This document shows, piece by piece, positions 24,848 to 35,226 of a DNA stretch of 64,000 nt. Under the pieces are notes generated by a model. It ran no database searches, was not told the DNA's origin, and worked only from the letters and a program-made list of their open reading frames with translations. The number at the start of each line of letters is the position of its first letter. The first letter of the stretch is position 1. Source of the stretch: Phaeobacter sp. 11ANDIMAR09 (GTDB taxonomy: Bacteria > Pseudomonadota > Alphaproteobacteria > Rhodobacterales > Rhodobacteraceae); contig NZ_LIKT01000012.1 of NCBI RefSeq assembly GCF_001294455.1, forward strand, positions 1-64,000, written 5' to 3'. The position numbers and the translations under genes are program-made.

Positions 24848-24932
24848 CCGCGGTCGCTGTTGGTCGGCATCCCTTTGCCATCAAAAGGCGGGAGATCCAC
24901 TGCGGGGCACCCGGCCTCGCCCGCGTTGCCAG

Positions 24933-25535
24933 CTATGGTGAATTGCCGCCACCGCCTGCGCTGAACAGGGTCGAGGGCAGGCGCATGCCGGTCTCCAGCG
25001 CCCCAAGGATAACCGTGGTCTTGCCCCCAGCGCCGTCGTGCACCACCCATTTGCGCAGCTCCACTGGCTCGCCCGTGAACATCAGCTCAAGGCTGCCGTA
25101 ATCGGGATTTTCAGGATCCTGGGCTCGCACCACGGTCGAGGTGCCGTCAAAACCGTGGCCCACCACCATATTGGCGCGCCCCAGATCCACCTGTTTGGCC
25201 AGGATGATCGACAGCGGCGTGCGCTTCAGCGGGAAGGTCTCGGGCGGTTGATTCGATTTGGGGTCGTGAATGCGCACGGCCCCGGCACCGGCCACCACGG
25301 TGCCACCGCCTGTGCCCTCATATTCAAACCGCATCCGGCCCGGACGATGCAGGTAAAGCTTGCCAGTGGTCAGGGTGCCATCATCGTTGATCTGAGTGAA
25401 ACTTGCCGTCGCGGTCTTCATCCCGTTCAGGTAGCCAGAGATTTCGTTCAGGCTCAGCTTCTCCCCGGCCCAGGCGGCAGAGGAGAAAACAACGGCGCAA
25501 CAGCTCAGCGCGATAGCAGACAGAATTTGTTTCAT
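24933..25535 (-). CDS. lolA: Outer-membrane lipoprotein carrier LolA
   Basis: The 200-residue periplasmic protein has a clear signal peptide (residues 1-23, ending AAWA). The LolA beta-fold follows, with FTQINDDGTLTTGKLYLHRPGRMRFEYE and, further on, a loop PETFPLKRTPLSIIL. LolA ferries lipoproteins from LolCDE to the outer membrane. It lies 80 bp downstream of ftsK on the same strand, the usual ftsK-lolA order in alphaproteobacteria. The C-terminal FSAGGGGNSP is a low-complexity tail. Confidence 0.9.
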   Translation of the reverse strand: MKQILSAIALSCCAVVFSSAAWAGEKLSLNEISGYLNGMKTATASFTQINDDGTLTTGKLYLHRPGRMRFEYEGTGGGTVVAGAGAVRIHDPKSNQPPETFPLKRTPLSIILAKQVDLGRANMVVGHGFDGTSTVVRAQDPENPDYGSLELMFTGEPVELRKWVVHDGAGGKTTVILGALETGMRLPSTLFSAGGGGNSP

Positions 25536-25561
25536 AAGATCTAGATAAGCCTTGCCGTAGA

Positions 25562-25595
25562 AATGAAAAGAGGCCGGATCATTTCTGACCCGGCC
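25562..25595 (-). terminator. Hairpin terminator after ftsK
   Basis: GGCCGG (25572-25577) pairs with CCGGCC (25590-25595), and inner TCA/TGA extend the stem. On the minus strand a TCTTTTCATTT run follows. It lies 20 bp downstream of the ftsK stop codon, before lolA. Confidence 0.65.
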
Positions 25596-25615
25596 CCCGC
25601 GATTTCTTGCGCAAG

Positions 25616-28600
25616 CTATTGCTGCTCAGGCACCAGGATTTCCCGTTTGCCCACATGGTTGGCCGGCGAAACCAGGCCTTCGTCCTCCATCTGCTCAACA
25701 AGGCGGGCGGCCTTGTTGTAGCCAATGGCCAGTTTACGCTGGATATAGGAGGTGGAGCATTTACGATCCTTGATCACGATCTGCACTGCGGAATCATAGA
25801 GCGCATCCTCCCCATTGGTGTTGCCACCCGTATTCAGCCCCAGAACCGCGTCGATATTATCGGCCTTTTCGTCATCCGGGCCATCCACAACGCCGCTCAT
25901 ATAGCTGGGTGGACCAAACTGCTTGAGATGGTTGACGACTTCTTCGACCTCTTCATCCGACACGAAGGGCCCGTGGCAACGGGTGATCTTGGCACCGCCC
26001 GCCATATAAAGCATGTCGCCCATCCCGAGGAGCTGCTCAGCGCCCATTTCGCCCAGGATGGTGCGGCTGTCGATCTTGGAGGTCACCTGGAAGGAAATCC
26101 GGGTCGGGAAGTTGGCTTTGATGGTGCCGGTGATCACATCCACCGAGGGGCGCTGGGTGGCCATGATCAGGTGAATACCAGAGGCCCGCGCCATCTGTGC
26201 CAGACGCTGGATACAGGCCTCGATCTCTTTGCCTGCCACCATCATCAGATCGGCCATCTCATCAACGATGACAACGATATACGGCAGCGCCTCAGGGGCG
26301 AATTCATCCGTCTCGAACACCGGCTCTCCAGTGTCATCATCAAAGCCGGTCTGCACCGTGCGGCTGAACATCTCGCCCTTCGCCAGGGCTTCTTTGACCC
26401 GGCCATTGTATCCTGCGATGTTGCGCACACCCATCTTGGACATCTTGCGGTAGCGATCTTCCATTTCGCCCACCACCCACTTCAGGGCTACAACCGCCTT
26501 TTTGGGGTCGGTCACAACCGGCGACAACAGATGCGGAATACCGTCATAGACGGACAGCTCCAGCATCTTGGGGTCGATCATAATCAGGCGGCACTCTTCG
26601 GGCGACAGCTTGTAAAGCAGCGACAGGATCATGGTGTTGATCGCCACCGATTTACCCGATCCCGTGGTCCCGGCAATCAGCAAATGCGGCATCTTGGCCA
26701 GATCGGCTACCATAGAGGAGCCGCCAATGTCCTTGCCCAGCGCCAGGGGCAAGTTCTGCGTGCCATCACCATAGTCGCGGCTGGACAGGATCTCTCGGAA
26801 ATTCACCATCTCACGTTTTTCATTGGGCAGCTCAATACCAATGACCGTCCGGCCTGGCACGGTAGAGACCCGCGCCGACAGCGCCGACATCGAGCGCGCA
26901 ATATCATCGGAAAGACCGATCACCCGGCTGGCCTTGAGGCCGGGCGCAGGTTCCAGCTCATACATGGTGACAACGGGACCGGGACGGACCGAGACGATCT
27001 CGCCTTTGACGCCATAGTCATCCAGCACCACTTCCAGCATCCGGGCGTTTTCTTCCAGGGCTTCATCGCTCAGGTGGTGGCGCTCAACCCCGTTTGGATG
27101 GCTGAGCAACGACAGCGGCGGCAGCTCAAAATCAGCGGCATTTTCTTCAAAAGCCAGGACAGGCTGGGCCTCGGCCTTGGCCCGCGTAGAGGGTTGCACC
27201 GGTTTGCGTTGAGGCTGCTCGACAACCGCCTTGCGCGGTGTCGCAACGGGCAGTTCAAACGCCCCTGGCTCCGGAACCTGTTGCGCGGCTGCGGGCTTTG
27301 GCGCGGCGCCAAATTCACGGTTGATCACCCGACCTGCAGGCAAGGCTTCCGAGGCGACCCGGTCCGGGGCCAATTCAGGCGCCAGTTCCGAGGCCATCTC
27401 CGAACCAAGTTCAGCGGCGGGCTCTGGAGCTGGGCTGTTCGACACAGGTGCCGCGTCCTGTGTGAGCACGGGCTGCAAATCGGGGGCCGATGGTACAAAG
27501 CCAGGCACAGAGGCGGCGGTTTGCGGCGCGGCCGGAATGGTGCTGCTGGCGGTCAGTGGTGGCTCTGGCGGCAAATCGCCTGCGGCCACGTTGGGATTAA
27601 ACAGCAATGGCTCTGCCCGCTTGCCACGCCCCTTGGTCAGTGGCAAATCCGGGTCGTGGTCCGGGGCCAGGCCAGCGGCCCGACGGATACGGACTGCGCT
27701 GGCGATCTTTTCTGAAATACGCGCGTCGCCTGACAGCACTGTTTCCCCGGCCTGGGCCGTTTCTACCAGTTCTGGTTCAGGCATCTGTTCGGGGATCTCG
27801 ACAGGGTCTGACCGGCGCATCAGGCCGGGCACACGCGAAAACAACCCAGCTTTTTCGGGCTTTTCGCCCGGATAATCATCTTCGCCAGCGACGAGCTCTT
27901 CGCTCTCCTCTTGTGGATAGCTTTCGAACATCTGCGCGCCATCATCATCGGCCATCCAGGCGTCTTCTTCGGCTTGCAATCTGGCAGCGCGGCGCTGGTC
28001 ACGCAGGGTCAATGCAGCCCGAAAGCCGCTGGTTGCCCCGCGCCCCAGCAGGCTGGCAATACCGCCATAGATCAACACAAATCCCAGCGTCAGATAACGG
28101 CCAGCCCGAGCAATCTCGGCCCGGCTGAAGCCAGCAACAAAAACACCCAAAGCCAGCATTCCAACCGCCATCAACAGCGACATCAGCTTGACCGCAAAAT
28201 GGGAGCTCACCGGCAACAGCGTCAGCAAGGCGCCCATGACAGTATCGCCAAACAGTCCACCCAGACCAAAACTATGGGTTATCTTCCATGCGGCACCGGG
28301 CACCAGTGTCGCGGCATAGACCGAGGCCACGGCCAGCAGAACCGGCGCAAAGATGATGCGGCCCAGAACCCGATCTTCTCCACTGTGAAGCAGGAACCGC
28401 AGTCCCCAGGCCAGGGGCATCAACGCGAGGCTCCAGGCAGCCCAGCCCACTATCATGAACAAAGGCGCCGCGATCGACGCACCGGGGCGGCCCAGCCAGT
28501 TCTGTACCGCAGCATCGGTAGAGACCATCCAATTGGGGTCATCCGGCGTATAAGAGCCGACCATTGCTGCCACAAGAAGACCAAGCCCGATCAGGAAGAT

Positions 28601-28687
28601 CCCAATCAGCTCCTTGCCGCGCTTTTCGATCGCCGCCTGCATCGAACTGTCAAGCAGGGGATCCCTGCTGCGGGTTTGAAATGCCAT
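25616..28687 (-). CDS. ftsK: DNA translocase FtsK
   Basis: The 1,023-residue protein pumps DNA during chromosome segregation at the septum. Membrane segments lie at about residues 25-195 (four or five helices). A Pro/Ala/Glu-rich linker at about 220-500 is followed by the motor. The motor has Walker A (AGTTGSGKS, about 671-680), Walker B near [12 protein letters not shown], and the arginine-finger region. The C-terminal gamma winged helix (about 955-1023, [17 protein letters not shown]) reads KOPS sites. Length is normal for the family. It is followed by lolA. Confidence 0.96.
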   Translation of the reverse strand: MAFQTRSRDPLLDSSMQAAIEKRGKELIGIFLIGLGLLVAAMVGSYTPDDPNWMVSTDAAVQNWLGRPGASIAAPLFMIVGWAAWSLALMPLAWGLRFLLHSGEDRVLGRIIFAPVLLAVASVYAATLVPGAAWKITHSFGLGGLFGDTVMGALLTLLPVSSHFAVKLMSLLMAVGMLALGVFVAGFSRAEIARAGRYLTLGFVLIYGGIASLLGRGATSGFRAALTLRDQRRAARLQAEEDAWMADDDGAQMFESYPQEESEELVAGEDDYPGEKPEKAGLFSRVPGLMRRSDPVEIPEQMPEPELVETAQAGETVLSGDARISEKIASAVRIRRAAGLAPDHDPDLPLTKGRGKRAEPLLFNPNVAAGDLPPEPPLTASSTIPAAPQTAASVPGFVPSAPDLQPVLTQDAAPVSNSPAPEPAAELGSEMASELAPELAPDRVASEALPAGRVINREFGAAPKPAAAQQVPEPGAFELPVATPRKAVVEQPQRKPVQPSTRAKAEAQPVLAFEENAADFELPPLSLLSHPNGVERHHLSDEALEENARMLEVVLDDYGVKGEIVSVRPGPVVTMYELEPAPGLKASRVIGLSDDIARSMSALSARVSTVPGRTVIGIELPNEKREMVNFREILSSRDYGDGTQNLPLALGKDIGGSSMVADLAKMPHLLIAGTTGSGKSVAINTMILSLLYKLSPEECRLIMIDPKMLELSVYDGIPHLLSPVVTDPKKAVVALKWVVGEMEDRYRKMSKMGVRNIAGYNGRVKEALAKGEMFSRTVQTGFDDDTGEPVFETDEFAPEALPYIVVIVDEMADLMMVAGKEIEACIQRLAQMARASGIHLIMATQRPSVDVITGTIKANFPTRISFQVTSKIDSRTILGEMGAEQLLGMGDMLYMAGGAKITRCHGPFVSDEEVEEVVNHLKQFGPPSYMSGVVDGPDDEKADNIDAVLGLNTGGNTNGEDALYDSAVQIVIKDRKCSTSYIQRKLAIGYNKAARLVEQMEDEGLVSPANHVGKREILVPEQQ

Positions 28688-28797
28688 GCCTACCTCGGTT
28701 CATTGTTGCCGATGTGTCCTGTTTTACCACAGGATCGGATCACCGGTCATTTTGTATTGGCAAGGCCCCCCACCCAGCAGGGAGCCATCGCAGTCGT

Positions 28798-29982
28798 TCA
28801 ATTGTCGTACAGACAGCGCCGCAGTTTGGTCAGCGCCTCCCGTGTCACCTCGGGCGCAGCCACCAGGGCCACCCGAATATAGCCAGCGCCGGGATTCTCC
28901 GCGCCGTTGCCCTGCGCCAGATAGGCACCGGGCAGGACCCGCACGCCGGTCTCCTGCCAGAGCTTCAGGGCAGCGGCCTCGCCATCGGGCACGGGCAGCC
29001 ACAAGAAGAATCCGGCCTGGGGCGAGACGTAACCTGCGAGCCCGGCAAAAACCTCATCCGCGATTTTGTACTTCTCGACATAGAGCGCCCGATTTTCCAC
29101 CACATGGGCCTCATCCGCCCAGACCTTTGCGGCAGCAGCCTGCAAGGGGCCCGGCAAGGGCGCACCGGAATAGGCGCGCAGCTGCTTGAGCCGTTTGATG
29201 TTTTCCGGGCCAGAGGCAATCACCCCAGAGCGCAGCCCTGGCAGGTTGGAACGTTTGGAGAGCGAATTGAACAGCACCAACCGTTCCGGGTCCGCCCCCA
29301 TTTCCTGCGCCACGGTAAGCGCCCCGGTCGGAGCTTCATCACGGTAGATCTCACTGTAGCATTCATCGGCAAAGATGCAGAAATCATGTTTTTCTGCCAG
29401 AGCAATCAGCCGCTGCCAATAGGCCCGATCCGCGACCGCCCCCTGAGGGTTGGCAGGCGAGCAGATATAGGCAATGGCCGTGCGCTTGAGCAGCTCCTCC
29501 GGCAGGCTTTCATAGTCTGGCAGATGATCGGTCGCCGCAGTCGCCGAAAGGAAGACTGGCTCTGCAGCGACAGACAGGCTGGCCACCATATAGACCTGAT
29601 AAAAGGGGTTCGGGATTAGGATCGCTGGCTTTGTGCCCGCCTTGGTCTCAGGGCACAGCGCCATGGCAGCGTTATAAAGCCCCTCGCGGGTGCCGTTCAG
29701 CGCCATGATCTGGGTTGCCGGATCCATGGTGACGCCGTAACGGCTGGCAATCCACCCCGCCATGGCGCCGCGCAGCTCGTCCGAGCCGTCATTGGCCGGA
29801 TAGCTGTTAAAACCGGCTGCATTCTCAACGATGACATCCGTCACCCATTGGGGAAACTGGTGTTTTGGCTCGCCAATGGTCATATGCACCACGTCGCCGC
29901 CCGGCGTGTGATGGTCCAAAAGCGCCCGCAGTCGCGGAAACGCATAGGCTGGCAGGTTCGCAAACCGCTCAGGGAAATTCAT
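28798..29982 (-). CDS. dapC: Class I/II PLP aminotransferase, DapC-like
   Basis: The 394-residue fold-type I aminotransferase has the PLP-binding Lys in FNSLSKRSNLPGLRSG (about residue 238), the Asp/Tyr pair in FADECYSEI, and an Arg near the C-terminus (YIRVALV) that binds the substrate carboxylate. Sequence style resembles DapC, N-succinyl-diaminopimelate aminotransferase of lysine and peptidoglycan synthesis. Aspartate or alanine aminotransferase is the alternative. It is 110 bp upstream of ftsK on the same strand. Confidence 0.85.
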   Translation of the reverse strand: MNFPERFANLPAYAFPRLRALLDHHTPGGDVVHMTIGEPKHQFPQWVTDVIVENAAGFNSYPANDGSDELRGAMAGWIASRYGVTMDPATQIMALNGTREGLYNAAMALCPETKAGTKPAILIPNPFYQVYMVASLSVAAEPVFLSATAATDHLPDYESLPEELLKRTAIAYICSPANPQGAVADRAYWQRLIALAEKHDFCIFADECYSEIYRDEAPTGALTVAQEMGADPERLVLFNSLSKRSNLPGLRSGVIASGPENIKRLKQLRAYSGAPLPGPLQAAAAKVWADEAHVVENRALYVEKYKIADEVFAGLAGYVSPQAGFFLWLPVPDGEAAALKLWQETGVRVLPGAYLAQGNGAENPGAGYIRVALVAAPEVTREALTKLRRCLYDN

Positions 29983-30155
29983 AGCTGTGCCTCAAGTTCG
30001 GGATCATTAACGCCCCGTTTGCAATCAAATTACAGAGCATGAACCGATGCGTCCAGCCGCAGTATGCGGCGCAGGGCATTTCTGTGGCATTCCAGCCAGA
30101 CTACTGCGAAGAACCCACCCCCCTTTTCTCGCGCAGCACAACCCGCAGCCCAAGC

Positions 30156-31493
30156 TCAATCAGCCGCCAGAGCCGCTTCGAGGCCGATGCCAACCCGCAA
30201 CAGGGCCTCTTCGCAATCGGGCTGGCCCAGCACCTGCAGGCCACAGCTGGGCGTGCCGGTAGGCAGGCTCAACCCACAGGTTCCCATCAGATTGCCGATA
30301 CGGGTGTTGCGTAGGGTCAGTAGGTTGGCCTGCACATAGTAGTCCTCTTCTTGCAGCAGGCGGTTCAGATTTGGCGGCAGGATTGGGCAGCTGGGGGACA
30401 ACACCCCATCAAAGCCCGCAGTGACCTGATCCCAGGCCATGCGGCAGTTTTCGAGCCTGCCCCATGCAGCAACATAATCCGCACCGGAAAAATTTGCGCC
30501 CGAGCGGAAGCGTTCGAGGATCTTGTTGAACATCACCTCCGGGTTGGCTTCGATCACCTCTTTCCACAGCCCATAGGCCTCGGTGGTGAACAGAATCGCA
30601 CTCAGTGCCATGGCCTCCGCGAGCTCTGGCACCTCCAGCGGCACAATCTCGGCTCCAGCGGCGCGCAGCTTTTGCAGAGCATCGGCATAGCTTTGAGCGA
30701 CCAGGGGATCCAAATCCTCCTGCGCTATGGTCTGCAGGTCGGCAAAGCGACGCCCCTTGAGGCTGGTGTCGCCGCGCAGATCTGGCCCCGATGTGCCCTC
30801 CAGCAGCCCCAGGAACAGGCCCGCATCCTCGACCGAGCGCACCAGCGGACCGATGGTGTCGAACTTGAGGCACAGCGGCACCACCCCTTCGAGGCTGATC
30901 CGGCCAGAGGTGGTTTTTAGCCCCACCAGATCATTCCAGGCCGAGGGAATGCGCACCGATCCGCCCGTGTCAGAGCCAATCGCCCCGGCCGCCAGATCAA
31001 AAGCCACCGAAGCCGCCGCCCCAGAGGAGGAGCCGCCCGGAACCGCCGATTCGTCATTGATGCAGGGCGGTGTGGCTTTCACCGGATTGAGCCCAAGTCC
31101 GGAAAAGGCCAGCTCGCTCATGTGGGTCTTGCCCAGGCATACACTGCCCATGGCTGTGGCGGTCTCCAGAACCAGTGCATCCTGCTCTGGCACCCGACCC
31201 TTTAACAGATCCGATCCTGACTCAGTCGCGCTGCCCGCCGAATCAAACAAGTCCTTCCAGCTGATCGGCACCCCGTCCAATGGCGAGCGTCGCAGCCCCA
31301 TCTGCGCCCTCTGTGCAGCGGCATCAGCCTCGGCCAGAGCACGCTCACGGGTTACTTCGCTATAGATACGATCGCGATGGGGGTGACTGTCGATGGCGTC
31401 CAGAAAGCGCTGCGTCAGGGCAACCGGATCAATCTCCTGCGCTGCAATTCCCCGTCCCAGATCTGCGGCACTCATCTTTAGCCAGTCCTGCAT
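30156..31493 (-). CDS. Amidase signature family protein
   Basis: From the ATG at 31493, placed 8 bp after GGGGAG, the enzyme has 445 residues. A start two codons earlier and a far one at 31946 are less likely. The Ser-cisSer-Lys triad is visible: Lys in PISWKDLFD, the Gly/Ser-rich VPGGSSSGAAASVA, and nucleophile Ser in SDTGGSVRIP. It hydrolyses an amide or ester of unknown identity. There are no glutamyl-tRNA amidotransferase partners, so it is not GatA. It is divergent from the UbiH-like gene. Confidence 0.87.
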   Translation of the reverse strand: MQDWLKMSAADLGRGIAAQEIDPVALTQRFLDAIDSHPHRDRIYSEVTRERALAEADAAAQRAQMGLRRSPLDGVPISWKDLFDSAGSATESGSDLLKGRVPEQDALVLETATAMGSVCLGKTHMSELAFSGLGLNPVKATPPCINDESAVPGGSSSGAAASVAFDLAAGAIGSDTGGSVRIPSAWNDLVGLKTTSGRISLEGVVPLCLKFDTIGPLVRSVEDAGLFLGLLEGTSGPDLRGDTSLKGRRFADLQTIAQEDLDPLVAQSYADALQKLRAAGAEIVPLEVPELAEAMALSAILFTTEAYGLWKEVIEANPEVMFNKILERFRSGANFSGADYVAAWGRLENCRMAWDQVTAGFDGVLSPSCPILPPNLNRLLQEEDYYVQANLLTLRNTRIGNLMGTCGLSLPTGTPSCGLQVLGQPDCEEALLRVGIGLEAALAAD

Positions 31494-31646
31494 CGTCATC
31501 TCTCCCCTCGGTTTTTCAGGACGGTAGCCTCCTACCCCAAAACGCACAATCCCGAAGCCAATAATCAGCAGGATGCAGCGGCTGAGATTCGCCGAATTGC
31601 ACGCAACCGGCATGGACAATTCCGCTAATCGGCGCATAGTGCGGGC

Positions 31647-32873
31647 ATGAAAAACACATCCGATATTCTGATCGTAGGGGGGGGGCTGAATGGCCCAGCC
31701 CTGGCTTTGGCTCTGGCGCAGACGGGCCATAGCGTCACCATTGTCGACGCCCTGCCCAGGGGCGGGTTTGAGGATGAAGATTTTGATGGGCGGGGCTATG
31801 CTCTGGCCCTGGCCTCGCAGCGCCTGCTGGATCAGATTGGTATCTGGCCAATGGTCGCCGAACAGGCCCAACCCATGCTGGAAATCAAAGCCAGCGATGG
31901 CCATGCCGGTGAGGGCGCATCGCCGTTTTTCCTGCATTTCGACCACCGCGAGATCGAAGAAGGCCCGATGGGCTATATGCTGGAAGACCGCTATCTGCGC
32001 CGCGCTCTGCTGCGGGCTCTGAAGGGTGAGCCGGGTATCACCCAGCTCAACGAGGCCCGCGTTGTGGCCCAGGAGGCGGATCAGACCGGAGTGACTCTAA
32101 CCCTGGAGAATGGCGAAACCCTGCGAGGTGGTATTTTGGTCGGCGCAGACGGGCGCAAGAGCGGCACCGCAGCCCGCGCCGGGATCACCCGGAGCGGCTG
32201 GGACTACGGCCAGACCGCGCTGGTCTGCGCCATTGATCATGAAAACCCGCACCATGGCATCGCGCATCAATTCTTTATGGAGCCCGGCCCGCTGGCCATC
32301 CTGCCGCTGCCGGGCAACCGTTGCTCCATCGTCTGGAGCGAGAAGACCGCAATGGCCGAAGCCATCCATGGTCTGGATGATGCCGAGTACATTGCCGCGC
32401 TCAAACCACGATTTGGGGATTTCCTTGGCGAGATCTCCCTCGCGGGCAAGCGTTTCACCTATCCGCTCAACCTGACCATCGCCAACAGTTTCATTGGCAC
32501 GCGCATGTCGCTGATTGGGGATGCCGCCCATGGCATGCACCCGATTGCCGGACAGGGGCTGAATGCTGGTCTGCGCGATGTGGGTGCCTTGGCCGAAGTG
32601 CTAACCCTCGCCAAACGCCGCGGTGAAGATGTCGGCTCCTCACTGGTTCTGGAGCGTTATCAACAATGGCGCCGCTTTGATACGGCGACACTGGTGGCCA
32701 GCACAGATCTGGTCAACAAACTGTTCTCCAACGACAACCCGCTGCTGAGAATCGGGCGCGACCTTGGCATGGGTATGGTAAACAGCCTGCCCGGCCTCCG
32801 GCGGGGCTTCATGCGAGAGGCCGCCGGGCTGACCGGCGATTTGCCACGCCTGCTCAAGGGAGACCCTATTTGA
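31647..32873 (+). CDS. UbiH/UbiF/Coq6-family flavin hydroxylase
   Basis: The 408-residue FAD monooxygenase has the Rossmann start DILIVGGGLNGPALALAL, the middle DG motif VGADGRKSG near 170, and the second FAD motif LIGDAAHGMHPIAGQGLNAG near 295. This is the Ubi hydroxylase signature, so it adds a hydroxyl to the ubiquinone ring. Which ring position (UbiH, UbiF or UbiI/UbiL type) I cannot decide. Starts are divergent from the amidase with a 150-bp gap. Confidence 0.9.
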   Translation: MKNTSDILIVGGGLNGPALALALAQTGHSVTIVDALPRGGFEDEDFDGRGYALALASQRLLDQIGIWPMVAEQAQPMLEIKASDGHAGEGASPFFLHFDHREIEEGPMGYMLEDRYLRRALLRALKGEPGITQLNEARVVAQEADQTGVTLTLENGETLRGGILVGADGRKSGTAARAGITRSGWDYGQTALVCAIDHENPHHGIAHQFFMEPGPLAILPLPGNRCSIVWSEKTAMAEAIHGLDDAEYIAALKPRFGDFLGEISLAGKRFTYPLNLTIANSFIGTRMSLIGDAAHGMHPIAGQGLNAGLRDVGALAEVLTLAKRRGEDVGSSLVLERYQQWRRFDTATLVASTDLVNKLFSNDNPLLRIGRDLGMGMVNSLPGLRRGFMREAAGLTGDLPRLLKGDPI

Positions 32874-33298
32874 CGCTCTTTATGCAACGCTAAAAAAGCG
32901 GCTCCCGCCCATGCCATCAACACCAGAGGTGTTGTGATCTGGTTGGGCCGAGCGCCTTGCCTTTGGCAAGGCGCTGCACCGATCACCGCTTTAGTATGCT
33001 GACTCCTCAACGCTAAAAGGGAAATCCAACACCCCCGACCTGTCGCCCGCGCCCGCGCTGGGCCACCACATTAGAGAGCTGGCTGCGCGCTGTGCGTCAG
33101 CACAGCGCCGGGCCCAAGGCCGCCAAGGGGCCCCTGCGGGGGCGGGAGCCCCCCTTTGCCAAGCAGAGCGACAGGCAGTTTTGCCAGAAAGCCCAGAGCA
33201 TACACTCCTCAGCACCTCTCTGGCGGCACTGCCAACACATCGGCGGCACGGATAGCAAGAGAGAGCCGGGAAAGCCCGTAGAGAGCTACCTGGGAAAC
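32874..33298. other. 425-bp gap with hairpins and repeat copy B
   Basis: No gene is seen. It contains the hairpins CAACACC-AGA-GGTGTTG (32918-32934) and AGCGCCTTGCC-TTT-GGCAAGGCGCT (32951-32975, 11 perfect pairs), then the structured repeat copy B at 33087-33155. The first hairpins lie 45-100 bp downstream of the UbiH-like stop codon and could act in its termination, although no T-run follows either. Confidence 0.55.
33087..33155 (+). repeat. Structured intergenic repeat, copy B
   Basis: Hairpin GCGCTGTG-CGTCAG-CACAGCGC (33087-33108) is followed directly by CGGGCCCAAGG (33109-33119) and, 20 bp on, GGGCGGGAGC (33140-33149). The arms differ from copies A and C but pair perfectly. The six-base loop CGTCAG is identical to that in copy C. 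Confidence 0.65.
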
Positions 33299-33487
33299 CT
33301 AGTCGATCACCCGCGCTTCATCGACAAGCATGACAGGAATACCATTGCGGATTGGAAAAGCCAGATTGGCCGCCTTGGACCGCAGCTCCTGCGCCTCGGC
33401 ATCATACTCCAGCGTGCCTTGGGTTTGTGGACAGACCAGCGCCTCCAGCATGCGGCGATCAAAGCTCACCGGTTTTGCATCACTCAT
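33299..33487 (-). CDS. Trm112-family protein
   Basis: From the ATG at 33487 this is a 62-residue protein. The family core is clear in [14 protein letters not shown] and in [21 protein letters not shown]. The zinc-binding pairs are lost: the first CxxC is reduced to CPQT and the second is absent, as often happens in alphaproteobacterial members. Bacterial Trm112 proteins partner methyltransferases in translation factor or tRNA modification. It overlaps the LON-domain gene by 4 bp. Confidence 0.83.
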   Translation of the reverse strand: MSDAKPVSFDRRMLEALVCPQTQGTLEYDAEAQELRSKAANLAFPIRNGIPVMLVDEARVID

Positions 33488-34128
33488 TGCAAGATATCCT
33501 CCTGTGCGCCGCCTCTCAGGCCAAACTCGATTAATGTCACCAGCGTTTCGCGCCTTTTGGCAAGACAAGGGGCCTCTAGCAAGGCCTGTTTGTCTTCCGG
33601 ATCAAACTCCAGCATCATGGACAGCGAATTGATCAACAGTTCATCCTCGGCCTCTTTCAATGAGCCCCAATCCGTCGACAATCCCTGCGTCGTCAGAAAT
33701 CGCTCCAGCAAGGCCAGAAAACCGGCGCGATCAAACGCGGGATCCACCTCGCCGGCACTGGTAAGATCCCGGTCAAAACCCGTCCAGCTCACATCACAGC
33801 GCCGATAGGGGCTAAAGCCTGTGACCTCCCCCAGAACGCGAAACCGGGACAGGCCCGACAGAGTGACCAGATAGCGCCCGTCCTCGGTCTCGGAGAATTG
33901 CGTAATCCGCCCAGCACAGCCAACCGCCTGCAGCGCGTCTTCCCCCGGCGAGGTCGCGCAGGGTTGAATCATGCCGATCAGGCGCTCCGGCGTCTTCAAA
34001 ACATCCTCAAACATCTGCAAATAGCGGGGTTCAAAGATATGCAGCGGCAACCTGGCCCGGGGCAATAGAATTGCCCTGGGCAGTGGGAAGACAGCAAGAG
34101 TGTCTGGCAGACCTGCGATATGAAACAT
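33484..34128 (-). CDS. LON N-terminal substrate-binding domain protein
   Basis: The 214-residue protein consists of a LON/PUA-like N-terminal domain only. [29 protein letters not shown] is the standard opening, and [19 protein letters not shown] follows. It lacks the AAA ATPase and protease of Lon, so it may act as an adaptor or bind substrates. Its place between Trm112 and the thioredoxin-like gene is common in alphaproteobacteria. It is probably co-transcribed with both. Confidence 0.88.
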   Translation of the reverse strand: MFHIAGLPDTLAVFPLPRAILLPRARLPLHIFEPRYLQMFEDVLKTPERLIGMIQPCATSPGEDALQAVGCAGRITQFSETEDGRYLVTLSGLSRFRVLGEVTGFSPYRRCDVSWTGFDRDLTSAGEVDPAFDRAGFLALLERFLTTQGLSTDWGSLKEAEDELLINSLSMMLEFDPEDKQALLEAPCLAKRRETLVTLIEFGLRGGAQEDILQ

Positions 34129-34154
34129 CCTACTACTGTAGGGCAGAGCCCCGT

Positions 34155-35087
34155 TTAGGCAAATATCAATGAGCTCAGCTTGCGACGCCCATTCAAAACC
34201 ACCGGATCATTTGGCTGCAACGCATCAAAGATGGTAAAGAGCTGCGCCTTGGCAGCGCCATCGTTCCACTCACGATCACGACGGAACAGTTCCAAGAGTT
34301 CAACCACGGCAGCCTCGGCATCGCCAGCGGCATGCAGGGCCTGCGCCAGTTCAAACCGCGCTTCAAGATCCTCCGGGCTGGCCGCGACTTTGGCGGCCAG
34401 GTCTGCAACCGGGCCAGCGCTTTCCGCTTGTCGCGCCAGTTCAATTTGGGCCCGCGCCGCATCGATCTCAGCCGCATCCGAAATCTCTGCTGGAGCCCCA
34501 TTCAAAACTGCTTCGGCCTGGTCCAGATCGCCCAGCGCAATATGCGCCCGCGCCAGCCCCCCATAGGCTGCAGCACTCTTATCATCTTCGCCGATGATCG
34601 CGGCAAAGGTCTGTGCCGCATCGCTGTGATCACCATCCGCCAGCATTTGCTCGGCCACCTCCAACGCTTCGGCCAAACCACCATCGGCGCTGCCACCGCC
34701 CGCCTCGATCGCCTTATTCACAAAGGCTTCGATCTCACTTGGCGGGACATTGCCCTGGAACATATCAATGGGGCGCCCCTCGACAAAGGCGACAACGGTT
34801 GGGATTGATTGCAGCGGCAGCCCCTGCTGCGCCAGAGCCTGTGCTAGGCGCTGGTTTTCATCCACATTGACCTTAGCCATGGTCACCGCACCTTTGGCTT
34901 TAGTCACAACCGCTTCCAAAGCCGGGCCCAGGGTCTTGCAGGGGCCACACCAGGGCGCCCAGAAGTCAACAATCACCGGCGCCTGCATCGAGGCCTCAAC
35001 CACATCCTGCATAAAGGTCGCCTCACCGACGTCCTTGATCAAATCACCTGCGGGGGCCGCGGTGCCCGCTCCGCCAATAATATCCAT
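34155..35087 (-). CDS. cnoX: CnoX/YbbN-type thioredoxin-TPR chaperone
   Basis: From the ATG at 35087 the protein has 310 residues. The longer frame to 35198 has no better start. The thioredoxin domain covers about residues 20-125, with the complete redox motif FWAPWCGPCKTLGP. E. coli YbbN lacks the redox-active pair but Caulobacter keeps it. TPR-like helices with alanine-rich repeats fill the C-terminal 170 residues. CnoX protects nascent or chaperonin clients from oxidation. Neighbours are the LON-domain gene and Trm112. Confidence 0.87.
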   Translation of the reverse strand: MDIIGGAGTAAPAGDLIKDVGEATFMQDVVEASMQAPVIVDFWAPWCGPCKTLGPALEAVVTKAKGAVTMAKVNVDENQRLAQALAQQGLPLQSIPTVVAFVEGRPIDMFQGNVPPSEIEAFVNKAIEAGGGSADGGLAEALEVAEQMLADGDHSDAAQTFAAIIGEDDKSAAAYGGLARAHIALGDLDQAEAVLNGAPAEISDAAEIDAARAQIELARQAESAGPVADLAAKVAASPEDLEARFELAQALHAAGDAEAAVVELLELFRRDREWNDGAAKAQLFTIFDALQPNDPVVLNGRRKLSSLIFA

Positions 35088-35226
35088 TGTCTCAATTTTC
35101 TCCGTTTGAAGCTTGGCCCCTATATGGAGCCCTGAAGCACAGAAACCAAGAGAGGAGTTCGCCACAGCCTTCCCCTCTTCGCATTTCTGATGGCCCAAAG
35201 CACATCACACGAGACCGCAAAAAGGC

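Noticed and set aside
25607-27715. 702-residue plus-strand open frame opposite ftsK
   Set aside because: It is a shadow of ftsK; the minus strand has Walker A, gamma domain and correct family length.
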